In this document: positions 23,981 through 32,883 of the stretch, piece by piece | Layout: every line of letters starts with the position of its first letter | Position numbering within the stretch: position 1 is the stretch's first letter | Source: a virus | Length of the DNA: 40,665 nucleotides | IMG/VR virus record: IMGVR_UViG_3300020000_000034 | Coordinates: 1 to 40,665 of that record | Strand: one strand, 5' to 3' | Translations under genes and position numbers: made by a program | Notes under the pieces: model-generated | Told to the model about the DNA's origin: nothing | Seen by the model: the letters and a program-made list of their open reading frames with translations, nothing else | The model's database searches: none

Positions 23981-26418
23981 TGGCGGAGACCTCCTACTCC
24001 AAGGGCGACGATCTCCCCCGCGTAGCCCCCATGTCTCCCGAGGGCGACAAGCCTGACGCCCCCGACATCGCGGCCTCCAATCCTGCCGACGTGGACACCT
24101 CTTTCTGGGAACGGGCCCTAGCTGATGCCGAGCGTGCCGAAAAAGACTGGCGAACACGCGGCCGCGAAATCGTCCAGATTTACCGGGGCGACCTCCCCAT
24201 CACCCGCCCGAAAGTCGGCAAGACCCAATCCCTCACCCGGACGGGTCAGTCCAGCGTTTTCAATATCTTGTACGCCAATACCGAAGTGATGCTCCCGGCG
24301 GCGTATTCGAAACCGCCGGATCCGGTAGTAAGATCGCGTTTCGTGAAGAAATCGGCGATGCCGCCGCTGCCGCCACCTCCGATGATGCCGCCTCCGGGGA
24401 TGGGGCCACCGCCTCCTCCGGGGATGGGCCCTGTAGGTGAACCTATGCCGCCCGTGGGTCCCGGAGGGCCCGGAGCGCCAATGGCTCCACCTGCGGGGCC
24501 TATGCCCCCGCAAATGATGCAGCCTCCACCCGGTGCGGCTACCCCGCCTCCCGGGATGGCAGGGCCGCCCATGCCGCCTCAGCCTTCTGGCGGCATGGGT
24601 CCGCCCGGCATGATGGGCGGCGGACCACCGATGCCGGGCGGTGGCGGCGATATGTTGGGGGGCATGCCTCCGCCGCCGGGCCAACCCGTCGGGCCCCAGA
24701 CCGTTCCTCAGCCCGCGCCGATGCCGCCCGGCATGCCCAGCCAGCAGGACATCGAGACGGCGGCTGCCGTCATGGAAAAGGCCCTCGAAATCGTCGCTGG
24801 AGACGAAGCGAGCCACGCGGCCGTCGAAGCTGCCGTCAGAGACATGCTGTTGCCGGGACGCGGGATTTGTCGTGTCCGCTGGAAACCTGTTTTGAAGCAA
24901 GTGCCCGTCGAGGACCCAGTGATGGGCGGCCCGCTGCAAAACCCGATGACCGGCGAGCCCCAGATGAAGGACACGAAAATCTGGGAGACCGTAGACGACG
25001 AGTATGTCTTCTGGGAGGACATCCTTCTTGATGCCGTGCGCCAGCACGGCGACGTCGAATGGATTGCGTTCCGGCACCTCTTTTCTGAAAAGGCGCTTCT
25101 CTCCGAATTCGGAGATAGCGAAAAACTCAAGCAGTACACCGACGCCGGGAAAATTTCGGAGCTACTGAAATGGACCGAGGAAAGCGCCGCCAAATCGCCC
25201 GTTGCAGGCGGGCCTTCGCCGAAGACCGCTGGCAAGTTGGACAGTGTCGTTCGCAAAGCCATGGTCTGGGAAATCTGGAACCGCTCGACGCGCGAAGTTC
25301 TCTGGATCATTCGAGAAGGCGGTGGCTGCGCGCTGCGTGTCGATCCCGACGTTCTTGGGTTGCAAGGATTTTATCCGATACCCAAGCCGATTTGCGCCGT
25401 TGTGACGACAGACAGCATGATCCCGAAGGCGTTCTATGACCTCTACGCGCACCTCGCCGCCGACCTCGACGACACTTCTCGACGAATTTCTGATCTCACT
25501 GCCAAGATCAAGGTTCGCGGCGGTTACAACGCGGCCAACAAGGACATCGCCAATCTACTTACGGCAGACGACGGCAAACTCCTGCCCGTCGATGGTGTGG
25601 ACCTTATGTCAGGGGGTCTGCAAAATCACATATGGCTCGTGCCTATTCTCGAATGGGTGAACGCGCTCAAAGAACTCTACATGTCCAGAGATCAGCAGAA
25701 GAACGCGATCTATGAGATCATCGGGATTGCCGACATCATTCGCGGCGCGACCAACCCGTACGAGACCGCCACCGCGCAGCGCATGAAGGGCACCGTCGGA
25801 AGCGGCCGCATGCGCGGCGTGCAGACCAACGTCGCCAACTTCACCCGCGATTTGATGCGGCTGAAAGCCGACATCATCGCCCGCAACTTCGATGCCGACA
25901 CCCTCACCCTGATGACCGGCGAGAACGTCACGCCCGAGATCATGGACATCCTGCGCAACGATTTCACACGGTTCTGCTCCATCGACATCGAGACCGACAG
26001 CACGGTCCAAGCCGACGAAGCCACCGAGAAGGAAGCCAACGCGCAAATCATGCAGGTGATCGGCGGCGTGATGCAGTCCTCGCAGGGCCTGCTGATGGCG
26101 GGGCTGCTGCCGCCGCCGATGGTCATCAACCTCACCCTCGAAATGATCAAGATGCTGCTACATCCGGTCCGTCACTCACGTGGCGTGGTCGATCTGATCG
26201 ACGGCTATCAGGAGATGCTCCATGCCTACATGCAGGTCGATCCGACCGGCGCGATGATGCGCCCGCCGATGCCGCCACCCGGGGCCCCGCAGGGCCCGCC
26301 CGGGGCTTCTCCGGGCCCGACCCGGGGCCAGAACGGCAAGGGCCCGCCCAAACAGCCACCGACGCAGCAACCTCTGCCCGCAGCAGGCGTTGGACCCCCG
26401 CCCCCCGGAATGATGTAA
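23980..26418 (+). CDS. Portal protein with large Pro/Gly/Met-rich insertion
   Basis: 812 residues. The portal part is recognised from FWERALADAERAEKDWRTRG, SVFNILYANTEVMLPAAYS, the helical MEKALEIVAGDEASHAAVEA followed by LLPGRGICRVRW, and the long helical stem/crown. Residues about 127-253 form an insertion made almost entirely of Pro, Gly and Met, splitting the N-terminal part. The C-terminal about 50 residues are again Pro-rich. Role: dodecameric DNA gate at the head vertex, partner of TerL. Portals of this type are normally about 550-700 residues, so the insertion explains the excess. Confidence 0.85.
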   Translation: MAETSYSKGDDLPRVAPMSPEGDKPDAPDIAASNPADVDTSFWERALADAERAEKDWRTRGREIVQIYRGDLPITRPKVGKTQSLTRTGQSSVFNILYANTEVMLPAAYSKPPDPVVRSRFVKKSAMPPLPPPPMMPPPGMGPPPPPGMGPVGEPMPPVGPGGPGAPMAPPAGPMPPQMMQPPPGAATPPPGMAGPPMPPQPSGGMGPPGMMGGGPPMPGGGGDMLGGMPPPPGQPVGPQTVPQPAPMPPGMPSQQDIETAAAVMEKALEIVAGDEASHAAVEAAVRDMLLPGRGICRVRWKPVLKQVPVEDPVMGGPLQNPMTGEPQMKDTKIWETVDDEYVFWEDILLDAVRQHGDVEWIAFRHLFSEKALLSEFGDSEKLKQYTDAGKISELLKWTEESAAKSPVAGGPSPKTAGKLDSVVRKAMVWEIWNRSTREVLWIIREGGGCALRVDPDVLGLQGFYPIPKPICAVVTTDSMIPKAFYDLYAHLAADLDDTSRRISDLTAKIKVRGGYNAANKDIANLLTADDGKLLPVDGVDLMSGGLQNHIWLVPILEWVNALKELYMSRDQQKNAIYEIIGIADIIRGATNPYETATAQRMKGTVGSGRMRGVQTNVANFTRDLMRLKADIIARNFDADTLTLMTGENVTPEIMDILRNDFTRFCSIDIETDSTVQADEATEKEANAQIMQVIGGVMQSSQGLLMAGLLPPPMVINLTLEMIKMLLHPVRHSRGVVDLIDGYQEMLHAYMQVDPTGAMMRPPMPPPGAPQGPPGASPGPTRGQNGKGPPKQPPTQQPLPAAGVGPPPPGMM

Positions 26419-26433
26419 CCCAAGGAGAGCGAT

Positions 26434-26967
26434 ATGGCTCAGAACCAAAGCAATAACCTGCCGGGACCATCCGGAAAATCTGGCCCCGGCAATACCCCCG
26501 GCACGCCGGAAAAAGACCCCAAGGACAAGCCCGAACTCGCGGGCATCCCCAAGGACCCGAACGAAGACCCGAACGAGCGCGATCAGGACCCGGATCATCC
26601 GGCGAACATCACCCCTGCCTACACGGGCGATCCCAGCCCGCGCCCGGTTGCTGAAGGCATCACCGTGCCGCCCGCCGAACTCCTGACCGAGCAGGAAAAG
26701 GAAGCGGCTGCCGGTGGTCCGAATGCGGGCGTCGGCCCCGTCACGCCCTCCGCCGTCACCACGGGCCCTGTCGAGACCATCGAAGACCTCGGCATCGGCC
26801 CCCGGACGCCGTATCCCACCGGCAACCCGCCGCCGTCGCGTGAAGAAACTACCCTTTCGCAGGGCATCTGGCACGGCGACGAGGCCGATGCTCCGGTTGC
26901 GAAAGACGCCCGCTACGACGAGGCCCGTGACATGCCCGACCAGTATGCGGAGGACCCGACGCGATGA
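26434..26967 (+). CDS. Pro/Asp-rich hypothetical protein
   Basis: 177 residues after a clear AAGGAGAG ribosome site. The whole chain is Pro/Gly/Asp/Glu-rich and looks disordered (GTPEKDPKDKPE, DPNEDPNERDQD), with a slightly more ordered C-terminus (LSQGIWHGDEADAPVAK). It overlaps the next gene as ATGA. Unknown structural-region accessory. Confidence 0.6.
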   Translation: MAQNQSNNLPGPSGKSGPGNTPGTPEKDPKDKPELAGIPKDPNEDPNERDQDPDHPANITPAYTGDPSPRPVAEGITVPPAELLTEQEKEAAAGGPNAGVGPVTPSAVTTGPVETIEDLGIGPRTPYPTGNPPPSREETTLSQGIWHGDEADAPVAKDARYDEARDMPDQYAEDPTR

Positions 26968-27575
26968 CGCAGAAACTGCCTCTCCCCCTCACGGCGGCGA
27001 TGCTGGCGAAAGCCAACGCCGCCCATGAGGGCAAGCCGCGCTACGACAGCGCACCGAATGTCGCCGCCGACTGGCACGGCGGCGATTTCGGTCAGGATGT
27101 GGACATTGCCGAAGCCACGCAGGCCATCGCCAACAGCCACTCCGCCTTCACCGCAACGGACTACGACCCGCAGCATCAGGAGGGCAAGGGCAAGAACATG
27201 GTGCCGAAGCTCACCCCGCTGGCCGACATCGGGAAAGACTACGGGACCTATAGCGGCAGTACCTACCGCAACGGGGCCATCCAGCCGCGACAACCTTACC
27301 CGGACAGCACGTCGCCGCCGTCGGTGGCAAGCGTGAGCCCGGCCACGGGTTTAGCTGCGGGCGGCACCGCCGTCACGATCTCCGGCAACGGCTTCACCGG
27401 AGCCACCAACGTGACGTTTGGCGGCACGGCGGGGACCGCAAGGGTCGTGGTGAACGCCAACACCATCACGGTGACTAGCCCGGCGCACGCTGTCGGGGTG
27501 GTCGATGTGGTCGTAACGACGCCGAAAGGCGCTAGTTCGACCAGCGGCTTCAGCGACAACTTTACCTACACATGA
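26964..27575 (+). CDS. Virion-type protein with C-terminal IPT/TIG domain
   Basis: 203 residues. The first 110 are polar and uncharacterised. Residues about 115-203 are an IPT/TIG immunoglobulin-like domain: SVASVSPATGLAAGGTAVTI, then SGNGFTGATNVTFGG, TITVTSPAH and VVDVVVTTPKG. Such domains decorate phage heads and tails and may adhere to cell surfaces or mucus glycans. Its place between portal and scaffold suggests head decoration; this is inference. Confidence 0.7.
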   Translation: MTQKLPLPLTAAMLAKANAAHEGKPRYDSAPNVAADWHGGDFGQDVDIAEATQAIANSHSAFTATDYDPQHQEGKGKNMVPKLTPLADIGKDYGTYSGSTYRNGAIQPRQPYPDSTSPPSVASVSPATGLAAGGTAVTISGNGFTGATNVTFGGTAGTARVVVNANTITVTSPAHAVGVVDVVVTTPKGASSTSGFSDNFTYT

Positions 27576-27841
27576 GCGGCTCCGCCAGACCCAACGACCA
27601 GATGCATCTACCGGGACTTGGCGTCCCGGTAGACCCGTGGACCGGCCACGCCCTGCCGCCGGTTGTCACTCAACGCCTGAAGAAGCTCAAGGAGGCGGAA
27701 CACGCGTTCCGCCTCGCGCTTCACGAACTCGACGGCACCACCGAGGGCTCGCTGCCGGGCAACCGCCACATGGCGCTGGCCTTCGAGGCGCTGGACCAGA
27801 CCCGGATGTGGGCGGCGGCGTCGATCATCGAAGGGGGCTGA
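27572..27841 (+). CDS. Small helical protein, candidate Acb2/Tad1-type anti-defence sponge
   Basis: 89 residues, ATG overlapping the previous stop as ATGA. After a Pro-rich N-terminus, two helices: VTQRLKKLKEAEHAFRLALH and a C-terminal helix with R65, then a leucine/alanine face and the ending QTRMWAAASI. The pattern of a lysine-rich first helix, an Arg before the second helix, and an M-W-A near the end matches what I recall of the Acb2/Tad1-hairpin family. Those proteins bind cyclic nucleotides or gcADPR and blunt CBASS and Thoeris. Alternatively it is simply a small structural protein. Confidence 0.55.
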   Translation: MSGSARPNDQMHLPGLGVPVDPWTGHALPPVVTQRLKKLKEAEHAFRLALHELDGTTEGSLPGNRHMALAFEALDQTRMWAAASIIEGG

Positions 27842-27842
27842 G

Positions 27843-28112
27843 ATGCCGGTCTATGTCCTCTATAAGGGCCGCCTGATCGACAAGCGGGACAAGCCTGCGG
27901 AATACCGGGGCCCCGCCTCGGACCTGCCAGCGCCTGCCGTGCAGTCGTTCGCGGCCTATCCAAGCCCCATCGACGACACCACGATCTCGTCGCACCGCCA
28001 GCGCGACCGCGATCTTCACAATTCCGGCAGCTACGACCCGCGTGATACCCCCGCGTCATTCAGGAAAGCACGAGATGGCAGGCGAAAACAACGCAGCACC
28101 TCCCTCACTTAG
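27843..28112 (+). CDS. Small hypothetical protein
   Basis: 89 residues. MPVYVLYKGRLIDKRDKP starts a short beta segment; the rest is Pro/Ser/Arg-rich and likely disordered, with a basic C-terminus (RKARDGRRKQRS). Its last 38 bases overlap the scaffold start, so the C-terminal residues may be constrained by two frames. No family recognised. Confidence 0.55.
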   Translation: MPVYVLYKGRLIDKRDKPAEYRGPASDLPAPAVQSFAAYPSPIDDTTISSHRQRDRDLHNSGSYDPRDTPASFRKARDGRRKQRSTSLT

Positions 28113-29280
28113 GGATATAGCTGAACAGGCTTACGACGACCTCGAAACCAATGCCGAGGCCGACATCCCCGCCGAGGGCCCGGGCCCCGAAACGGAAGGG
28201 GCTGTCGAAGAAACCCTTGCCACGGACGAAAGACCGCGCGATAAAAGTGGGCGTTGGGTGTCCAAATCAGAGGGGCCCCAGCCGGGCGAAGCAATCGAGC
28301 CTCTCGATCCAGCCCCGAAGAAACCAATTCAGGCTACCCCAGAGCGACCGACTGCTGATCCAGCTACCGCACCCCCGGCGGTGAAAAGCAATCAGGTACC
28401 GGAGCATTGGAGCGCGGAAGACAAGGCGACCTTCGCCAAGCTGCCGCAAGAGGGGCAAGCGTTTCTCCTCAAGCGTCACGGCGATATGGAAGCCGAGTTC
28501 ACGCGCAAATCTCAAGCGAGTGCGGGAGCAGTCCAGTTCACGAACGCGCTTGCGCCAGTCTTCCGCGACCCGCAAATCGCGAAGTCGCTGCAGGCAGCCG
28601 GAGTTAATCCTGTCCAAGCGATCCATGAATGGGCCAACTGGCACCGCATGGGGAGTTCGGAAAATCAAGAGGATAAATTCAAGCTGCTGGTGGACCTGAC
28701 GCAACGCATGGGTCTGGACCCAGCGCGCATTTTCTCTGCCTTCACCAATCCGCCGCCGAATTCGACGGGTCTCTCCGAGGAGGACCTCAAGGACCCGGCA
28801 GTCAAGTTCATCGCCGATCACCTCGGCAAGACGCAAAGCAAACTCGTTGCCCTAGAGGGGCAGTTACAGCAGAGAGAACAACGCGAGCAACAAGCTCGCG
28901 AGCAGATGCAGGTACAACATGCCAAGCAGGGGGTCGATGGTTTCGCGGACGAGAAGGGGAAAGACGGCCAGCCGTTGCGTCCCTACTTCAACACCGTGCT
29001 GCCGCTTATCCTCGACATGTTCAAGGCCAATCCGGAACGGAATTTGGCTGATACCTACGATGCTGCCTGCTGGGCTCACCCTGAAGTCCGGAAGCACATG
29101 CTCGCCGCCGAAAGGCACCGCGAGCAGTCGCAACATGACGTCGCAAGGGCTCGTCTCGCACAGCGCGGCAATACGCGGGGGCTCACGGCTCCCGTCGCAA
29201 GGCCCGACCAAGCGAACGGAGCCTCGAAGGGGGGTATGCGAGATGCAATCGAGCGCTCTGCTGATGAAGTCGGCTTCTGA
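28075..29280 (+). CDS. Probable scaffolding/capsid assembly protein
   Basis: 401 residues from ATG 28075 with AGGAAAG upstream. It is acidic and helical; EHWSAEDKATFAKLP, EGQAFLLKRHGDMEAEFTRK and AGVNPVQAIHEWANW are typical of phage scaffolds. A Gln/Glu/Arg coiled coil (about residues 255-285, QLQQREQREQQAREQMQ) follows. The position directly before the capsid gene supports the role of guiding prohead assembly and leaving later. Confidence 0.75.
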   Translation: MAGENNAAPPSLRDIAEQAYDDLETNAEADIPAEGPGPETEGAVEETLATDERPRDKSGRWVSKSEGPQPGEAIEPLDPAPKKPIQATPERPTADPATAPPAVKSNQVPEHWSAEDKATFAKLPQEGQAFLLKRHGDMEAEFTRKSQASAGAVQFTNALAPVFRDPQIAKSLQAAGVNPVQAIHEWANWHRMGSSENQEDKFKLLVDLTQRMGLDPARIFSAFTNPPPNSTGLSEEDLKDPAVKFIADHLGKTQSKLVALEGQLQQREQREQQAREQMQVQHAKQGVDGFADEKGKDGQPLRPYFNTVLPLILDMFKANPERNLADTYDAACWAHPEVRKHMLAAERHREQSQHDVARARLAQRGNTRGLTAPVARPDQANGASKGGMRDAIERSADEVGF

Positions 29281-29297
29281 TCTCATGGGGAGCCAAC

Positions 29298-30251
29298 ATG
29301 GCCGAACCTACCGTCACCCAACTCGTCGCGACCACGCTCAACAATTACCACAAGCAGTTTGCCGATAACGTCTCGAACTCCAATGCAGTCACGGCCCTCT
29401 TACGCGAAGGCAACCGCGTCCGCGTCATCGAGGGCGGCAGGTCCATTGCCTGCCCGCTGACCTACGCCGAGGAAACCTTTGCGTGGTATCTCGGGACCGA
29501 GTTGCTCTCGCGAGCCACGAAAGAGACCATCTCCGAGGCTCACTACGACCCGGCGAACGCCGTGGCCTCAGTGACCCTCTCGGGGCCTGATCTGGCGAAG
29601 AACAGGTCCCGCGAGCGGATTTTGAACCTCTTGGAAGGCAAGCTCGACAACGCCGAAGCCACCATGAAGAACAACATCACCAAGGCTGTCTATGGCGACG
29701 GTACGGTGGCGAAGAGCTTCGTCGGCCTCAAAGGCATGGTCACGCCCGACGGCCTCGGTCTGATCGGGGGCATCGATGCTGCGACGTGGACCTTCTGGAA
29801 GAACCAGTTCCAAGTCGTGACGCGCGCCACGGGCCTGCAGTACCCGGCCCTCAAGGCCGCGATGAACGCGCTCTGGATGAAGCTGATCCGTGGTGCCGAG
29901 AAACCCGACCTGATCGTCGCCGACGCCGAAATCTATGGCACCTACGAGAGTGGCTTGCAGGAGAACCAGCGTTATGCCGACGCCAAACTCGGCAGCCTCG
30001 GCTTCGAGACGCTGAAGTACAAAAGCGCACCGCTGGTGTTCGACGGTGCGGCGACCGGCATCACCGGGGCCTACTTCCTGAATACCAAATACATGAAATT
30101 CGAGATTTACTCTGGCAGGAATTTCGAAGCCCTCGATCTGCCGGACCAGTCGCCCGATATGGACGCCGTGACCAAGCATCTCGCCTTTATGGGCGCGCTC
30201 ACGCTATCCAATCGTTCGATGCAGGGCAGGCTCACGGCAACGGGTACCTGA
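29298..30251 (+). CDS. Major capsid protein (HK97-like fold)
   Basis: 317 residues. N-terminal arm and E-loop region (VRVIEGGRSIACPLTYAEET), spine-helix region (RERILNLLEGKLDNAEATMK), then P-domain (WTFWKNQF, ALKAAMNALWMKLIRG, PDLIVADAEIYGTYES) and A-domain strands (GAYFLNTKYMKFEIYSGRNF). The order and length fit podovirus HK97-fold capsid proteins such as the T7-like and related groups. GGGGAG precedes ATG 29298. A terminator directly follows, which would let the gene be highly expressed relative to those downstream. Confidence 0.88.
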   Translation: MAEPTVTQLVATTLNNYHKQFADNVSNSNAVTALLREGNRVRVIEGGRSIACPLTYAEETFAWYLGTELLSRATKETISEAHYDPANAVASVTLSGPDLAKNRSRERILNLLEGKLDNAEATMKNNITKAVYGDGTVAKSFVGLKGMVTPDGLGLIGGIDAATWTFWKNQFQVVTRATGLQYPALKAAMNALWMKLIRGAEKPDLIVADAEIYGTYESGLQENQRYADAKLGSLGFETLKYKSAPLVFDGAATGITGAYFLNTKYMKFEIYSGRNFEALDLPDQSPDMDAVTKHLAFMGALTLSNRSMQGRLTATGT

Positions 30252-30258
30252 CCTACAT

Positions 30259-30295
30259 AACGGCGACCGTCTGCGGGGAGCGCGGTCGCCGTTTT
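30259..30295 (+). terminator. Terminator after the capsid gene
   Basis: AACGGCGACCG (30259-30269) pairs perfectly with CGGTCGCCGTT (30283-30293), an 11-bp stem, followed by T4 at 30292-30295. Probably partial, since no promoter is evident before the next rightward gene at 30321. Confidence 0.75.
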
Positions 30296-30320
30296 CCCCG
30301 CGCTCCCCGATGGAGCGAGC

Positions 30321-30872
30321 ATGTCTGATACCCCAACTTTGGTGCGGTTCTTCTCTGGCTGGGAGCGTGATGGCGAGGGCCCCGACGGGCTGCCGCTGTA
30401 CCGCGAGGTCATTCGCGTGCGAATGGACCGCCCGCCTTTTCTGTCGCTGGAGCGCGAAGCCGAAGAAGCCGACTTCGTCGATCATCCCGGGCCCTATGAG
30501 CTTTACCAGAAAACCTGCGAGGGTCGTAAGCGGATTGTCGGCTACCCGCTGGCGCTGTGGCCCGCATGCGCGCCGCATATTTTCCAGATGTGTGCGATAC
30601 GAGATATTCATACTGTGGAACAGTTGGCGCAGGTCGTGAGCGGCAAGCGCCGCAGCGAAGCCGTCAAGACCGTGCCGCCGGATGTTCTCGAACTCGCGGA
30701 TCGCGCCGTCAAGATGATCGAGATGCACGGCAAGGCTGGACAATACGAGGAGATCGTCAACCGCCTTCAGGGCGAACTTGACGCAGTGAAGGAACAGCAC
30801 ACCGAGGCGATGACCACCATCGCCGCGCAGAAGACCCTGATCGACACCCTCAGGATGAAGGTCGCCGTATAA
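30321..30872 (+). CDS. Hypothetical head-tail region protein with coiled coil
   Basis: 183 residues. The N-terminal half is a compact domain (VRFFSGWERDGEGPDGLPLY, IVGYPLALWPACAPH); the C-terminal half is a long helix (ELADRAVKMIEMHG, then EEIVNRLQGELDAVKEQHTE) probably forming a coiled coil. It overlaps the next gene as TAATG. Its position between capsid and connector suggests a head-tail joining or structural role; I do not recognise the family. Confidence 0.6.
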   Translation: MSDTPTLVRFFSGWERDGEGPDGLPLYREVIRVRMDRPPFLSLEREAEEADFVDHPGPYELYQKTCEGRKRIVGYPLALWPACAPHIFQMCAIRDIHTVEQLAQVVSGKRRSEAVKTVPPDVLELADRAVKMIEMHGKAGQYEEIVNRLQGELDAVKEQHTEAMTTIAAQKTLIDTLRMKVAV

Positions 30873-31294
30873 TGCCGAGACTGGCCACCATTGCCTCCGC
30901 TATCTCCGACGCCTCGCTGGAGATCGGGCTCATTCAGCGGCCCGTGACGCTGGTGATGAACACGGCGGATCAGGACATCGCGCAGATGCTGGCGCTGCTG
31001 AGCAACGTCGCCGACGAGTTGATGCTCGATCCGCCGTTCCGCGATGTCCTCGGCGACGGCAACTGGCTCTCCGACAGCACCGGGACCGTCAGGAAGGACC
31101 GGCCCACGGCGGACGACGACCTGTTGCTATTCGACCCGAGGCTTGCGGTGAACGGCCTCAAATACCGCTTCCTCAAAGCCAAGGGGCTCGAATACGGCGA
31201 GGAGCAGCGCGACTTCATCACGAGGCTCAACAAGATCGCGGGGCGTAACGCCCCCGTGATCGACCTCAACGAAGACCCGGGGCGCATCCAATGA
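30872..31294 (+). CDS. Head-tail adaptor/tail tubular protein A-like
   Basis: 140 residues. All-helical pattern (LLSNVADELMLDPPFRDVL, LLLFDPRLAVNGLKYRFLK, EEQRDFITRLNKI) fits small adaptors that dock below the portal, such as T7 gp11-like tail tubular protein A and related connectors. ATGA couples it to the large beta-rich gene downstream, the usual partner. Confidence 0.6.
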   Translation: MPRLATIASAISDASLEIGLIQRPVTLVMNTADQDIAQMLALLSNVADELMLDPPFRDVLGDGNWLSDSTGTVRKDRPTADDDLLLFDPRLAVNGLKYRFLKAKGLEYGEEQRDFITRLNKIAGRNAPVIDLNEDPGRIQ

Positions 31295-32883
31295 AGATGT
31301 TTCCCGCAGGAATGCTCCCCCTCAAGAACCGGCGCGGCACGCCGACGCGGCTGCTCAACAGGGGCCGCCCCGCCGCCAAGGTCGCGCACCTAAGCGCGCC
31401 CTTGAAAGGGCTGTCGCGCTCGGCCGCGCTGCGCGAGACCGACCCGTTGCTGGCCTCGGTCCTGACCAACTGGATCGTGCTGGACGACCGCATCAGCGTG
31501 CGGCCCGGTTACACCAAGATAGCGCAACTCGCGTCCAATACGCCGATCTCGACGCTTATCCCCTACTACGGGAACAACGTCATCCCCCGGCTCGCCGCAG
31601 CGTCCGGCGGCAAACTGTATGACCTTGTCGGGGGTCAGGTTGCTGCTGGCTACGACGTTAACGGCGACGACTGGGCGTGGACGACATTCAGTAACCTGTC
31701 CACGGCGGATTACACGATCCTGTGCAACGGTTTTGACGGCGTCAATTCGTGGGACGGCACCGTCTTCCGGCAGGAGCCCATTACGGTAGGCGTGGAGACG
31801 TGGATCAACCCGCTGAAGTTCGACAAGGTGCTGTCGCACATGAACCGGCTCTGGTTCGCCGACAGTGAAAACCTCGCGATCTACTATCTGCCGCTTCAGC
31901 AGAAGAGCGGCGCGGTGGAGTTGTTTCCGCTTGACGTGCTGTTCAAGCGCGGCGGGCACATTCAAGCCATCGCCACATGGTCCATCGACGGCGGCACCGG
32001 TCTTGACGACGCGCTGGCGATCTTCTCAAGCAACGGCGAAGTCGCGATCTACTCAGGCGTGGACCCTGAGAGCGATTTCAAGCTCGTCGGCATCTTCCGC
32101 TTCGACGCGCCGATGTCCAAGAACAGCCTGATCAATTTCGGCGGCGATCTCTACGTCATGATCTCGACGGGCCTCGTGCCGATGACGACGCTGATCCGCG
32201 CCGAGACCGAGAACCTCGGCCTGTCCGACATGAACGTGATGGACGAGTTCGAGCGCGTCGCGAAGAACAACCGCCCCGATTTCGGCTGGCAGGTCATCCT
32301 CAACGGCCACACCGGGCACGCGATCTGTAACCTGCCGCTGAACAACGGCGGCTACCAGCAGATGGTGCGGAAGATGCCGTCGCAAGTCTGGACCAAGTGG
32401 ACCGGTGTCCCGTCGCGCTGCTGGGGCTGGCTCGACAACCACACTTATTTCGGCGACGACACGGGCGGCATCTATCGCGGCGGCACCGAGTATCTCAGCG
32501 ACAATGGTAAGGCCATCGAGGTCGATCTGCAATTTGCGTGGTCGAGCTACAAGAGCGTGTCGATAAAGGACTTCAAGCTGGTCAAGCTCTACACCATCAG
32601 CGACGGTCTGGTGCGGCCTTTCATCGACATGCAGGTGGACTACAATAACACCCTGCCGATCAACCAGCCTGAAACGGATGACGGGCCGTTCGGCGGCGCG
32701 GTGTGGGACGTCGCGACGTGGGACGTGGATTACTGGAACTCCGACCCGATTGCCCGCAAACACTGGCAGGGCGTCACGGGCCTCGGGCGCGTCGGGGCCC
32801 CGCGCCTCCGCGCCAGCGTCTTGGGCTGCACCTACGCCATCACCGGGATCGATGTGATCTACGAGCAAGGAGGGCTGCTGTGA
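31291..32883 (+). CDS. Tail tube/DNA-stabilisation protein (tubular B or P22 gp10-like)
   Basis: 530 residues, rich in beta strands and aromatic residues. Repeated short blade-like motifs (ILCNGFDGVNSWDG, LSHMNRLWFADSENLAIYY, ALAIFSSNGEVAIYSG, WKxWTGVPS) suggest a beta-propeller-like body as in the podovirus proteins that plug the portal and form the tail nozzle. VLTNWIVLDDRISVRPGY at about 58-75 is typical of their N-terminus. Coupled as ATGA to the adaptor and as GTGA to the next gene. Confidence 0.65.
   Translation: MKMFPAGMLPLKNRRGTPTRLLNRGRPAAKVAHLSAPLKGLSRSAALRETDPLLASVLTNWIVLDDRISVRPGYTKIAQLASNTPISTLIPYYGNNVIPRLAAASGGKLYDLVGGQVAAGYDVNGDDWAWTTFSNLSTADYTILCNGFDGVNSWDGTVFRQEPITVGVETWINPLKFDKVLSHMNRLWFADSENLAIYYLPLQQKSGAVELFPLDVLFKRGGHIQAIATWSIDGGTGLDDALAIFSSNGEVAIYSGVDPESDFKLVGIFRFDAPMSKNSLINFGGDLYVMISTGLVPMTTLIRAETENLGLSDMNVMDEFERVAKNNRPDFGWQVILNGHTGHAICNLPLNNGGYQQMVRKMPSQVWTKWTGVPSRCWGWLDNHTYFGDDTGGIYRGGTEYLSDNGKAIEVDLQFAWSSYKSVSIKDFKLVKLYTISDGLVRPFIDMQVDYNNTLPINQPETDDGPFGGAVWDVATWDVDYWNSDPIARKHWQGVTGLGRVGAPRLRASVLGCTYAITGIDVIYEQGGLL

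Noticed and set aside
24118-25077. Arg/His-rich minus-strand frame opposite the portal
   Set aside because: Mirror of the Pro/Gly/Met insertion; no plausible protein.
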